64,000 bases of DNA from contig NZ_CP029480.1 in assembly GCF_003258705.1 (NCBI RefSeq), forward strand, positions 4,526,001 to 4,590,000. The letters run 5' to 3'. Shown here in pieces: positions 1-7,879 of the stretch. Numbering within the stretch: the first letter of the stretch is position 1; each line of letters opens with the position of its first letter. Source of the stretch: Arcticibacterium luteifluviistationis. Its GTDB lineage: Bacteria; Bacteroidota; Bacteroidia; Cytophagales; Spirosomataceae. The notes under the pieces were generated by a model that had not been told where the DNA came from, did not search any database, and saw only the letters and a program-made list of their open reading frames with translations. The position numbers and the translations under genes were made by a program.

Positions 1-2
1 CT

Positions 3-596
3 TATGGAGCAGACTTAGGAACGGTCTTAAAAATCAACAAGCGTATACTTTTAAATGCTACTTTATGGGCACTTAATTTAGACCAAGAGTTTGTTTATGT
101 AGGAGATGAAGGTATAGTGGAGCCTAGCGGCAAAACCAATAGATTAGGTGCGGACTTAGGTCTTAGGGCTCAAATCACAGACAGGTTGTTTTTTGATTCT
201 GACATTACCTATTCTTATGCTCGAAGTAGTGAAGAGCCAAAAGGTGAAAATTATATTCCATTAGCACCAGCACTAACATTTACGGGAGGTTTGGCTATTA
301 CAAATTGGAAAGGTTTCTCTGGAGGAATCAAAACAAGAGTTTTGGGTAAGAGACCTGCCAATGAAGATTATTCTATCACGGCAGAAGGTTACTTTATTAC
401 TGACGCAAATGTCAATTACGAATTTGGAAAATGGCGACTAGGATTTAATATCCAAAATCTTTTTAATTCATCTTGGAATGAAACACAGTTTGCCACCACA
501 TCTAAACTTTTCAATGAGGTTAATCCAGTAGAAGAAATTCATTTTACGCCAGGTGCACCGTTCTCTTTAAGAACCAGCATTTCTTTAAGATTTTAA
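3..596 (+). CDS. TonB-dependent receptor, C-terminal beta-barrel (partial)
   Basis: The reading frame is open from the left edge (first full codon at 3), so the N-terminus, plug domain and most of the barrel lie outside the window. About 197 residues are visible. They show alternating hydrophobic/polar beta-strands, a YEFGKWRLGFNIQNLFNSSW-type segment and a final strand ending in phenylalanine, as in TonB-dependent receptors. Members sit in the outer membrane and import siderophores, glycans or peptides using ExbBD-TonB energy. The substrate cannot be inferred from the barrel end. A GTG at 117 is internal, not the start. A strong terminator follows. Confidence 0.8.
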   Translation, partial: YGADLGTVLKINKRILLNATLWALNLDQEFVYVGDEGIVEPSGKTNRLGADLGLRAQITDRLFFDSDITYSYARSSEEPKGENYIPLAPALTFTGGLAITNWKGFSGGIKTRVLGKRPANEDYSITAEGYFITDANVNYEFGKWRLGFNIQNLFNSSWNETQFATTSKLFNEVNPVEEIHFTPGAPFSLRTSISLRF

Positions 597-613
597 AACC
601 CCGATTAGTATAC

Positions 614-645
614 GAAAGCTTCCCCAAAACGGGGAAGCTTTTTCC
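614..645 (+). terminator. Rho-independent terminator of the TonB receptor gene
   Basis: An 11-bp perfect stem (615-625 paired with 631-641, AAAGCTTCCCC/GGGGAAGCTTT) with a 5-nt loop runs into a T-rich stretch 18 bp after the receptor stop codon. It separates the receptor from the downstream lipoprotein gene. Confidence 0.85.
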
Positions 646-752
646 ATTTTTTACTTTTCCGACTAATTGAACAATAGGGAATGGTTGTTTTAATAACAGC
701 CTAACAAGGAGTGTTTCCTATTTATAAATTATAACGAAAAAGTAAAATTAGA

Positions 753-1727
753 ATGAGAAAGCAAAGTAGAATTTTAGCTTTAGGAGTGTTGGCTTTATCA
801 ATGTTCGCATTTTCTTGCGATGATAATGATTCTACACCAAAAGGTGACATCAATGACCCAGACCAAGCTCAAGGGAGCTTAAGTTTCGGTATTACAGATG
901 CCCCTATTGACCAAGCAGATGTTTCGGCGGCTTTCATAACCGTGACAGAAATCAAAGTAGACGGACAGACTTTTAGTGGATTTCAAGGGCCACAAACCTT
1001 CAATCTTCTTGAACTTCAAAATGGTAATTCACTTGACTTAGGTCAGGGCAATGTGGCAGCGGGTTCATATTCAAGCCTTGAGTTAGTTATTGATGCAGAA
1101 AGTGACGCTACTGGTTCAGGACCGGGATGTTACATTCTTAAAACAGATGGTACTAAAGAGAAACTAGAATTAGCTTCTGGAACGGCTACATCCATCACCA
1201 TGGCTCCTAGCGATTTTAAAGTTGAAGAAAACGCCAATACAGAAATTATCATGGATTTTGACTTGAGAAAGTCTGTCAAATCTTCGGGTGATGACTATTC
1301 TTTTGTGACAAATAATGAGTTAAACGCGGCAGTTAGGGCGGAGAATAAGGCTATGACTGGTGCCATTAAAGGTCAAATTGATAATGCAGCAGCAGCCAGC
1401 GGAAAAGTAGTGGTTTATGTTTACGAAAAAGGAACATTTGACGCGAGTACTGAAACTTCAGGTCAAGGAAGTAGTGATGTAATGTATGCCAATGCGGTAA
1501 GTAGTGCTAAAGTAAATGCAGATGGTACGTTTAATCTTTCTTTCCTATCAGAAGGAAACTATGAGATTCAGTGTGATATGCCAGAGGAAAATGATTCAGG
1601 ATTAGGTTTAAGTACACTTTTAGAGCTAGAGAGCAATGCAGACTTAAGTAATGTAGGTGTTAATGCAGGTGCAGAAACTAACCTAAACTTATCGTTAAAG
1701 CTTGAAGGCCTACTCGGAGCTAAGTAA
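753..1727 (+). CDS. DUF4382-domain lipoprotein
   Basis: The 324-residue protein starts with a lipoprotein signal peptide ending in FAFSC (Cys about residue 22), so it is probably anchored to a membrane facing the periplasm or surface. Residues about 40-190 have the DUF4382 pattern: a GSLSFGITDAPID strand, an alternation of short beta-strands and a FNLLELQNG motif. The remaining C-terminal part looks like a carboxypeptidase-regulatory or transthyretin-like beta-sandwich (GAIKGQIDNAAAASGKVVVYV). The function of DUF4382 is not known; an adhesive or carbohydrate-related role is only a guess. It is a single gene bounded by terminators on both sides. Confidence 0.75.
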   Translation: MRKQSRILALGVLALSMFAFSCDDNDSTPKGDINDPDQAQGSLSFGITDAPIDQADVSAAFITVTEIKVDGQTFSGFQGPQTFNLLELQNGNSLDLGQGNVAAGSYSSLELVIDAESDATGSGPGCYILKTDGTKEKLELASGTATSITMAPSDFKVEENANTEIIMDFDLRKSVKSSGDDYSFVTNNELNAAVRAENKAMTGAIKGQIDNAAAASGKVVVYVYEKGTFDASTETSGQGSSDVMYANAVSSAKVNADGTFNLSFLSEGNYEIQCDMPEENDSGLGLSTLLELESNADLSNVGVNAGAETNLNLSLKLEGLLGAK

Positions 1728-1762
1728 ATTTGTTAGGAAGTATATAAGCCTTAGGGCAAAAA

Positions 1763-1793
1763 GCGGCTGTCATTTCTGACAGTCGTTTTTTTT
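1763..1793 (+). terminator. Rho-independent terminator after DUF4382 gene
   Basis: A 10-bp stem (1763-1772 with 1777-1786, one or two G-T pairs) with a TTTC loop is followed directly by a run of eight Ts. It lies 36 bp past the stop codon. Confidence 0.85.
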
Positions 1794-1960
1794 GTTTATA
1801 GGTAAAAACGTGTTGGTTAGATGGTATTAAAATAAAGTAGTGTTTTACTAAATAGCTTTTGAAAGAAGGTACTGTCAGTTAGAAAATCGTATAAATAGGC
1901 TAATGATAGTAGGAAAATCTACGAAAGCCTGCTTTAGGTCTATGGAATAAAGAGATGCTT

Positions 1961-1977
1961 ATGCAACAATGTTGCAT
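1961..1977. promoter_or_regulatory. Upstream operator palindrome (probable Zur/Fur-family site)
   Basis: ATGCAACA-A-TGTTGCAT is a perfect 8+1+8 palindrome. It overlaps the TTG at 1972-1974 that serves as the likely -33 element of the aztD-like gene. A near-identical palindrome lies 40 bp further on, about four helical turns. The N7-1-N7 design is that of Fur-superfamily sites; Zur is inferred from the zinc-chaperone-like gene it precedes, not from a known consensus in this organism. Confidence 0.6.
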
Positions 1978-2003
1978 AAATGGTTTTTGAGATTCTATAT
2001 TTG
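1972..2003 (+). promoter_or_regulatory. Promoter of the aztD-like gene
   Basis: TTG at 1972-1974, a 21-bp spacer and TATATTTG at 1996-2003 fit the Bacteroidota sigma consensus TTG/TAnnTTTG. The predicted start of transcription near 2009 falls inside the second palindrome. Both elements overlap operator palindromes, which suggests repression by blocking polymerase. Confidence 0.65.
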
Positions 2004-2016
2004 CAACATTGTTGCA
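2002..2016. promoter_or_regulatory. Downstream operator palindrome (probable Zur/Fur-family site)
   Basis: TGCAACA-T-TGTTGCA is a perfect 7+1+7 palindrome overlapping the last bases of the -7 box TATATTTG and the expected transcription start. It matches the palindrome at 1961-1977 except for the central base and the outermost pair. Confidence 0.6.
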
Positions 2017-2032
2017 TTTATAAAATAATCAA

Positions 2033-3241
2033 ATGAAAAAAACACTTTACCATTTCTTATTGCTCTTTTCCACCACAGTATTTATTCTTTCCTGCGATGA
2101 CCATAACCATGATGTGGATCCAGAAGAAGAAGAAAAGGAGTACAAATACTTGAGGATTTTGGTGTCTGACGAAACGGACAATACTTTATCCTTGATAAAG
2201 CCTTATGACGGAACAGTTAGCGACCATACTGCCAAATTTGCTAATTCGGCTTTATATGTTACTGAGTCGGGGCGTTTTGCTGGGATTGTACATAGGGATA
2301 ATAACCTAACAGAAACTTTTGATACTGGTTTTGAGAATCATGGCGACCATGTGGATGTAAAAGGCACTCCAAAATTTGGAGCAATGGTGGGAGAGTCTGA
2401 GTCGCCCACGCATTTCAAAAGTAAAAGAGGAGAGCTTATGACATTTAATGATGGCGACGCCACACTTTCTGTGGGTAATGAATCTGACATACATACTGTT
2501 GGCATAAAAATGAAAACAATAAATGTCGGGTTAATTAAACATCACGGTGCTATGGCAACTTTTTCTAATGGAAATTATGCCATTACAGAAAAAGATAATT
2601 CAATATCAGGTTCATTGCCAGAGCGAGTTAAAGTTATTGACAGTAATGGTCAAACAGTACATGCATCCACACTAGCTACAGCTGGTATACATGGAAATGC
2701 TACTGATGGTACTTATGCGATATTTGGTTCGTCCTCAGGTATTTTGGTGGTTCAAAGTAATGGCGATCAAAAACTTATAGATCATCCTGAGGACTTTGGA
2801 ACAGCCTGGTTTGGTACAATTTTGGAAACAGCCACGCCGGGTGAATTTGTAGGTTATACATCAGCTAAAGGAGCGTATTTGATTGATGTGGTGGCTAATA
2901 CAGTAAAACCAATTTTAGAAAATACAGAGATTATGCAGTGTAAGGTAAGTTATAATGCATCTAAAATTGGAATACTTTTATATTCAGGAGAATTTAAACT
3001 ATTTGATCTAAGTACGTTAAGCTTAGTAAAAGAAGGAGGAATTATAGCAGCCACGGAAACGGCATCTACTCAAAAACCTCAAATGGTACTTGCTGAGAAA
3101 TTTGTTTACGTAACTCAGCCAGAATCTGGTGAAGTTATTCAGATTTTGCTTTCAAATTTGTCAAATAAAGCTTCCTTTAAAGTAGGAGATTCCCCTTATG
3201 GAATTGCTATTATTGGCCATGAAAGTAGTGCAGACCATTAA
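2033..3241 (+). CDS. AztD-like zinc metallochaperone, beta-propeller lipoprotein
   Basis: The 402-residue protein has a lipoprotein signal peptide (FILSC, Cys about 21) and an acidic/His linker (DDHNHD, EEEEKE). The body shows repeated four-stranded propeller-like units such as YLRILVSDETDNTLSLI and EKFVYVTQPESGEVIQI. His-rich motifs ENHGDHVDV, KHHGAMATF and GIHGNA occur at spacings I recall from AztD, the periplasmic zinc chaperone that loads the AztC binding protein of AztABC importers. Known AztD proteins are soluble; here a lipid anchor is predicted. No aztABC genes are in the window. The double palindrome over its promoter fits zinc-dependent repression. Alternative: a generic WD40-like surface protein. 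Confidence 0.7.
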   Translation: MKKTLYHFLLLFSTTVFILSCDDHNHDVDPEEEEKEYKYLRILVSDETDNTLSLIKPYDGTVSDHTAKFANSALYVTESGRFAGIVHRDNNLTETFDTGFENHGDHVDVKGTPKFGAMVGESESPTHFKSKRGELMTFNDGDATLSVGNESDIHTVGIKMKTINVGLIKHHGAMATFSNGNYAITEKDNSISGSLPERVKVIDSNGQTVHASTLATAGIHGNATDGTYAIFGSSSGILVVQSNGDQKLIDHPEDFGTAWFGTILETATPGEFVGYTSAKGAYLIDVVANTVKPILENTEIMQCKVSYNASKIGILLYSGEFKLFDLSTLSLVKEGGIIAATETASTQKPQMVLAEKFVYVTQPESGEVIQILLSNLSNKASFKVGDSPYGIAIIGHESSADH

Positions 3242-3253
3242 TTTTTAATAGAA

Positions 3254-3287
3254 AAAAGCAGCTACCGATATTTCAGTAGCTGCTTTT
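3254..3287. terminator. Bidirectional terminator between convergent genes
   Basis: A 12-bp perfect stem (3254-3265 with 3276-3287, AAAAGCAGCTAC/GTAGCTGCTTTT) lies between the aztD-like gene and the convergent beta-helix/cytochrome gene. Runs of A on the left and T on the right allow it to work on both strands. Confidence 0.85.
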
Positions 3288-3308
3288 ATTAAATCAAGAA
3301 AGAAGTTT

Positions 3309-4835
3309 CTACTTCACTTCTTTTTTAAAACCTTCTTCAATATCAATGGATAAAATGAATTCTGCAACTGCCATTTTGGCGTCTTCAGATAAGTAATCTT
3401 GAGGAGGCATTTCTGGATAATCGTCTCTGAGGTTTAAAGGCTTGTTAATATAATCTACTATGCCTTGTGGGTTTCCTTTATGTATGGCTTGAATGTATTC
3501 GGTAGGTACACCAATTAATCTAGTTCCCACTGCATGGCAGCCAGCACAAACACCGTAATACGTTAACTCACCTAACTCTTCTTTTGAAACAGAACGAGGA
3601 GCCACAGGAGTTGGCGTTCTCATGGTAGGTATATTCTTTGTATCACTTATTTGGGCTATACCGTAGCTCTCTATACCAAAAGTGCGATACTTGTTTTTGT
3701 CTCTTATAGTACTACCAACCCCACCACCAAAAGCAAAAATGTCTGGCCCTTTTGTGTCCATTTTTGTAAGCATAACAGCTTTTATTTCTCCAATAGGGTC
3801 GTTTCCGTTGTCATACATGATGTTATCTAAAATCACCAAACGGTCTGGGTTTCCTTCAGAGTTTGGGTCATTGGCCTTTGGGTCGCCATTGGCTAAATCC
3901 ACAACCGTAATTCCTGTGTTATTGTTGCCTGTAATAATGTTGTTCTCTATTATTACATCATCCGCCGCCATAACTAAGATTCCCGTTCCTTTCGGAATTC
4001 CGGCTACTGTAGAGCCAGGAGCTCCAAAGTTTTCATGATTGTTATTAATCACAAAATTGTTTCTAAGAATGACATCAAAAGTTGTTTTGATAGGTAAGCC
4101 GGGTGTTACAAAAGTTAATAAACCACCTGTGTTATCATGAGCATAGTTGTTTTCCACCAAACAGTGCCTTGAATTTTCAATCTCAATACCAGCCACATTG
4201 TTAAAAACCTCATTGTGCAGAACGTCTACATTATCGCACATGCCTACGTAAATGGCAGCATCAGCTATCTCGCTTACTATGTTGTGCTCAATTAGACCAT
4301 TCTTACCATACTGTGGAAAAATGCCGTACACACCAGTGTCAATAATCCAGTTATTTCTAATAACAAAGTTGTTCCCGGCCTGCCCCATGATTCCATTTCC
4401 CTTATAATTGATGATTTTGAAGTTCTCTATCAATATGCCGTTTCCAGAATAAAGAAACGCGTCGTTTATTTTTTTCTTACCATCTAAAGTTGGCCATTTA
4501 CCTTTAATTACTACACCTTGCATGCTGATATCATCTTTGTCAATAAAGACATTCTCAGAATAAGTGCCTGGGAAAACTCGGATTAAGTCTCCAGGGATGG
4601 CTCTCTCCACAGCTTTTTGAATAGAGCTTCCATCTTTTACTTCTATAATGTTTCCAGTAAATTCCTTGCTTTGAGTCACATTTGTGTCTTCACCTGAAGT
4701 GCCCACATTTCTATATTGCATTCCGGTAGGCACTGGTACAGATTCTCCGCCAGAAGAAAAGAAAGATTTGCCTAAGAATACACCAAGTATCAAAAGGGCT
4801 AATCCGCCAATAATTTTAAATAAGGTTGATTTCAT
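3309..4835 (-). CDS. Parallel beta-helix protein with C-terminal cytochrome c domain
   Basis: The 508-residue protein has an N-terminal membrane anchor or uncleaved signal (IIGGLALLILGVFLGKSFF). Residues about 60-370 form a right-handed parallel beta-helix with repeated N-x-I/V and NNF/NNI turns, similar to NosD/CASH and PbH1 domains. The C-terminal ~90 residues form a monohaem cytochrome c with CAGCH and a likely Met ligand in EMPPQDYL. It should face the periplasm. I recall beta-helix proteins (TIGR03805) that travel with di-haem cytochromes; the haem fusion fits that association. It lies 16 bp after a di-haem peroxidase gene, so the two are probably one operon. The substrate is unknown. 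Confidence 0.75.
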   Translation of the reverse strand: MKSTLFKIIGGLALLILGVFLGKSFFSSGGESVPVPTGMQYRNVGTSGEDTNVTQSKEFTGNIIEVKDGSSIQKAVERAIPGDLIRVFPGTYSENVFIDKDDISMQGVVIKGKWPTLDGKKKINDAFLYSGNGILIENFKIINYKGNGIMGQAGNNFVIRNNWIIDTGVYGIFPQYGKNGLIEHNIVSEIADAAIYVGMCDNVDVLHNEVFNNVAGIEIENSRHCLVENNYAHDNTGGLLTFVTPGLPIKTTFDVILRNNFVINNNHENFGAPGSTVAGIPKGTGILVMAADDVIIENNIITGNNNTGITVVDLANGDPKANDPNSEGNPDRLVILDNIMYDNGNDPIGEIKAVMLTKMDTKGPDIFAFGGGVGSTIRDKNKYRTFGIESYGIAQISDTKNIPTMRTPTPVAPRSVSKEELGELTYYGVCAGCHAVGTRLIGVPTEYIQAIHKGNPQGIVDYINKPLNLRDDYPEMPPQDYLSEDAKMAVAEFILSIDIEEGFKKEVK

Positions 4836-4851
4836 TTTGTTTTAGTTTTTG

Positions 4852-6060
4852 TTAAACAGAAGGTTTTAAGCCAGAAGGTACCTTTTCTGGTATTTTTGGA
4901 GTGAAAGATTCATCGGTTAATGTTTTTAGAAAATCTACAAGTCGGTCTAGCTCATAATCGCTCAAATCAGGCTCCCAAATATGCCAATGAATAAGAAGGT
5001 TTTCGCCTTTGGGAACTGCATGGCCGCGGCCTTTTGTATAAAATTCAACAGTCTCTCTCAAGGTACCAAAGTTTCCTGAATGCATATAAGGAGCTGTTTT
5101 TTCAATATTTCTTAAACTAGGCACTTTGAAAGCACCCCTTAAAGTGCTATCATTTTTTGGTATTTGAGCCCCTGGGTCTAATGGCAGGCCTTCGGGTTCT
5201 GGACTTCCTATTATGGCAAACTCCTGATTTGTAAAAAGTGGAGGAGTATGGCATTCTGCACATCTAGCCACAAAAGACCTGAAAATATTCATGCCTTCTT
5301 TTTCTTTGCTACTTAAAGCATTATGATAGCCATGTGCATATTTGTCATATTTGCTATTTAAAGAGATTAATGAGCTTTGAAAAGCTGTTATTGCAGTATA
5401 AATCTCATCAAGCTCTATTTCTGGATTATCCTTTTGTGGGAATGTTTCGGCAAATAGTATCTTGTAGGTTTCTATCTCATTTATAGTTTTCAAAAGGTTT
5501 TCTGGAGTATTGTTCATTTCCTCCTTTGCAAACAATGGACCCTCAATCTGCTGCTCTAAGGAATCTGAGCGACCATCCCAAAAGAGCTTTCTTAAATATC
5601 CCACATTCCAAAGCGTGGGTGTAGCTCTTGTCAGTTTCAAGTCTCCATTTCCTATCCCCGTCGCCATTCCATCACTAAAACCCTTGTCGGGCTGATGACA
5701 AGTAGCACATGACATGGTGCCATTGCCAGATAGTACAGGGTCAAAAAATAATAGACGCCCTAAATCTATTTCTTGCGGCGAAAAACCTTCTCTTAATTCC
5801 GGAAGCCCAGTTTGAAGTCCGCCTAGACCTTTATTGTTTGGCGAATCATATTGAAGATATAAATTCTGAGAAATACATTCGTTTTCCCCATTGAGCTTAA
5901 AGCCCGGTGGGCAACTTTTGTTTAAGGAAAAGCCAGCGTCAGGGTTCTCGGAAAGGATATCACCTAGGGCCGTTGGGTTATCTGGCCATAAAAAAAACAT
6001 TGCAAAGGCAAATAATAGCCCCACAATACTTGATTTCAATAGGATGTCTCGCTTGTTCAT
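4852..6060 (-). CDS. Di-haem cytochrome c peroxidase (MauG/CcpA family)
   Basis: The 402-residue exported protein has an N-terminal hydrophobic anchor (SSIVGLLFAFAMFFLWP) and two c-haem sites, CATCHQP (about residue 118) and CAECHTPP (about residue 267), typical of di-haem peroxidases. The segment LGRLLFFDPVLSGNGTMSC before haem 1 is a strong family signature. Such enzymes reduce hydrogen peroxide with electrons from small c-cytochromes, or oxidise protein side chains (MauG type). A stretch of about 70 residues before the domain carries CPPGFKLNGENEC, an unusual pair of extra cysteines. It is the first gene of a likely two-gene unit with the beta-helix cytochrome. Confidence 0.85.
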   Translation of the reverse strand: MNKRDILLKSSIVGLLFAFAMFFLWPDNPTALGDILSENPDAGFSLNKSCPPGFKLNGENECISQNLYLQYDSPNNKGLGGLQTGLPELREGFSPQEIDLGRLLFFDPVLSGNGTMSCATCHQPDKGFSDGMATGIGNGDLKLTRATPTLWNVGYLRKLFWDGRSDSLEQQIEGPLFAKEEMNNTPENLLKTINEIETYKILFAETFPQKDNPEIELDEIYTAITAFQSSLISLNSKYDKYAHGYHNALSSKEKEGMNIFRSFVARCAECHTPPLFTNQEFAIIGSPEPEGLPLDPGAQIPKNDSTLRGAFKVPSLRNIEKTAPYMHSGNFGTLRETVEFYTKGRGHAVPKGENLLIHWHIWEPDLSDYELDRLVDFLKTLTDESFTPKIPEKVPSGLKPSV

Positions 6061-6161
6061 CTAATAAATAGTAGTTCCTTTTCGAAATACTAATTAAAAG
6101 ATAATATCTAGCTGAGGCTTAATTTTATAGAGTTTTGTTACAAAAAGTAGCTATGCTGTGA

Positions 6162-6998
6162 CTAATGGGACAGCTTTAGAGCTAAGGCTTCTTCAAAACT
6201 TTCCTTATATCCAGATGAAACAGGAACGGCATCTTCTGGAATGTGTTTTATTATAAGGTCATATCCTTTCCGTGTTTTTTTGAAAGAAGAAATCATGTGC
6301 TTGTTTACTAAATATGACCTGTGGATCCTTAGAATACCTGTATTTTGAATAATTGATTCTAATTCTTTCAGGCTAATACGTACCAGTTCTTTAGTTACTT
6401 TTTCGCCTTTTAAATAATAAATATCCACGTAGTTTCCAGACGATTTGAGAAGGAGGATTTGGTCATACCTGATGGCCAAAAGCACTTTGTTTGTGTCTGA
6501 TTTTATACTTAACAGTGCGGGGTTTTTACCAAGGTCATTGTTTACGGATAGCTCATTTGATAAAACTGGTTTTTGCCTTCCGGCCAAAAACCAAACAGAC
6601 AATAAATATGGACCCATCAAAATCAAACATACGAATTTTAGTGTCACTAAGAATTCTCCTATTTTTTTGCCAATAGTTAAGTATTCTACCCCGTAAATAA
6701 GATAGAGTAGGAGGGTAATTAAGGTAAGCTCAAAACCAGCTAAAAATATCAATTGGTATAACCGCAAGTGTTTTAATCCTAGAAGATACCTTAATAGAAA
6801 CTGAGATGTAAATGACACGAAAGTGCCTATTAGCACATATCCTAATATGCTTCCGCCCCATTCACTCATGTTAAAGGGGGAATAAACGCTTAAGAAAATG
6901 GCAGTAAAGATGCTTAGAAAACCAATATGGAAAAGCTTGTTTCTGGTTGAATCCAGATAAGGGGCTTTTTGGTAGAGTATGTTGATTATTGCCTTCAT
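6162..6998 (-). CDS. Membrane-bound LytTR-family transcriptional regulator
   Basis: The 278-residue protein has about four predicted membrane helices in residues 20-145 (for example LFHIGFLSIFTAIFLSVY and FVCLILMGPYLLSVWFL) and a C-terminal LytTR DNA-binding domain (about 175-270) with the motifs LLKSSGNYVDIYYLKGE and RIHRSYLVNK. It lacks a receiver domain, so the membrane part is probably the sensor. It sits just downstream of nosY on the same strand and upstream of the peroxidase genes, suggesting regulation of the nos or peroxidase units. A 13-bp inverted repeat lies 43-71 bp upstream of its start and may be its promoter operator. Confidence 0.8.
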   Translation of the reverse strand: MKAIINILYQKAPYLDSTRNKLFHIGFLSIFTAIFLSVYSPFNMSEWGGSILGYVLIGTFVSFTSQFLLRYLLGLKHLRLYQLIFLAGFELTLITLLLYLIYGVEYLTIGKKIGEFLVTLKFVCLILMGPYLLSVWFLAGRQKPVLSNELSVNNDLGKNPALLSIKSDTNKVLLAIRYDQILLLKSSGNYVDIYYLKGEKVTKELVRISLKELESIIQNTGILRIHRSYLVNKHMISSFKKTRKGYDLIIKHIPEDAVPVSSGYKESFEEALALKLSH

Positions 6999-7040
6999 TT
7001 AGTATAACTAAACTAAAGGTAATATAAATGCCAATATTTT

Positions 7041-7069
7041 AAATGTCAATCACAGAGTGATTGACATTT
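7041..7069. promoter_or_regulatory. 13-bp inverted repeat upstream of the LytTR gene
   Basis: AAATGTCAATCAC and its exact reverse complement (7057-7069) are separated by three bases. No T-run follows on either strand, so it is not a good Rho-independent terminator. A possible -7 box (TACCTTTA on the minus strand, 7014-7021) lies between it and the LytTR start codon. That placement favours an operator, or an mRNA 3'-end stabiliser for nosY. Confidence 0.5.
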
Positions 7070-7096
7070 TGGAAAAAGGGGTTTTGAATAATTAGA

Positions 7097-7879
7097 TTAA
7101 AAATCCTTCTTTTTTGCTTTGCGTATAATAAACCAAGCAGGAATAACGACCCACAAGGTTAAAATAAGGGTAGAGGCAAACATCCCTAGGTTTGTCCCTA
7201 AAAACATTTTGAAGGTAGCTCCAGTGTATCCAAATAAGGCGGAAATGTCGAGCTTTAGCAAAATCAGGATTCGTGACAAGTCAATGGGGTTAAATACTGT
7301 GGCTATCAAAGCAAACTTGTCAATAGGGTAGTCGTCAAAAACCAGAAGAGTGATAAGGAAAAGGCCATCATAAATCACTGCTAAAAACAGCCAAAGCAAA
7401 ATCGCATAGCCAAAGCCTTTAATTTTGTTTTCGTTAGAGAGGGCTATAAGGTATGCCAAGGCCACGAAAATGAAAGTCAGAAAAGCTCCAATAAGTAGGA
7501 GTGAACTGAAATTCCAGATAGCAGCGGATTCTAAGACGCCATAGGCTAAGAATGGAATACCCAGTCCTAAAACTAAACTCAGCGTAAGTGAGAGCGAAAG
7601 TCCGATGTATTGTCCTAAAAAGAGCGTGGAGCGTTTGATAGGTTGAGCTAGCAACAGTTCTGTAAATTCTTTAGAATCATAATAATGCATTACGCCAAAC
7701 ACGGTACCGACCAAAGGGGTAAGTACTACAATGATATTCATCAAGGTAATGATGGCTTTGGAGACATCATTATTTAGAAACAGCATTACAAAACCTAATG
7801 CTAAGTAAAACAGAAAGTATACATAGCTCCACCGGCTACGCATCAAATCTGAAAAGATGTATTTGAATATTTTAAACAT
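7097..7879 (-). CDS. nosY: Nitrous-oxide reductase maturation ABC permease NosY
   Basis: The 260-residue protein has six predicted membrane helices and the ABC-2 permease style of NosY, with the early motif HYYDSKEFTELLLAQPIKRS. NosDFY works in periplasmic maturation of the CuZ centre of NosZ; in known systems NosF and NosY power NosD, which passes copper or sulfur species. Its start overlaps the end of nosF by 8 bp, which indicates translational coupling. It is the last clear nos gene in the operon. Confidence 0.85.
   Translation of the reverse strand: MFKIFKYIFSDLMRSRWSYVYFLFYLALGFVMLFLNNDVSKAIITLMNIIVVLTPLVGTVFGVMHYYDSKEFTELLLAQPIKRSTLFLGQYIGLSLSLTLSLVLGLGIPFLAYGVLESAAIWNFSSLLLIGAFLTFIFVALAYLIALSNENKIKGFGYAILLWLFLAVIYDGLFLITLLVFDDYPIDKFALIATVFNPIDLSRILILLKLDISALFGYTGATFKMFLGTNLGMFASTLILTLWVVIPAWFIIRKAKKKDF

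Noticed and set aside
3682-4038. Plus-strand open frame of 118 codons
   Set aside because: It is antisense to the beta-helix gene, has no promoter or domain, and its composition mirrors the repeats on the other strand.
7041-7069. Inverted repeat as a Rho-independent terminator of nosY
   Set aside because: On the minus strand the stem is followed by an A-run and not Ts, and on the plus strand by GGAAAAAGG. It is reported as a possible operator instead.
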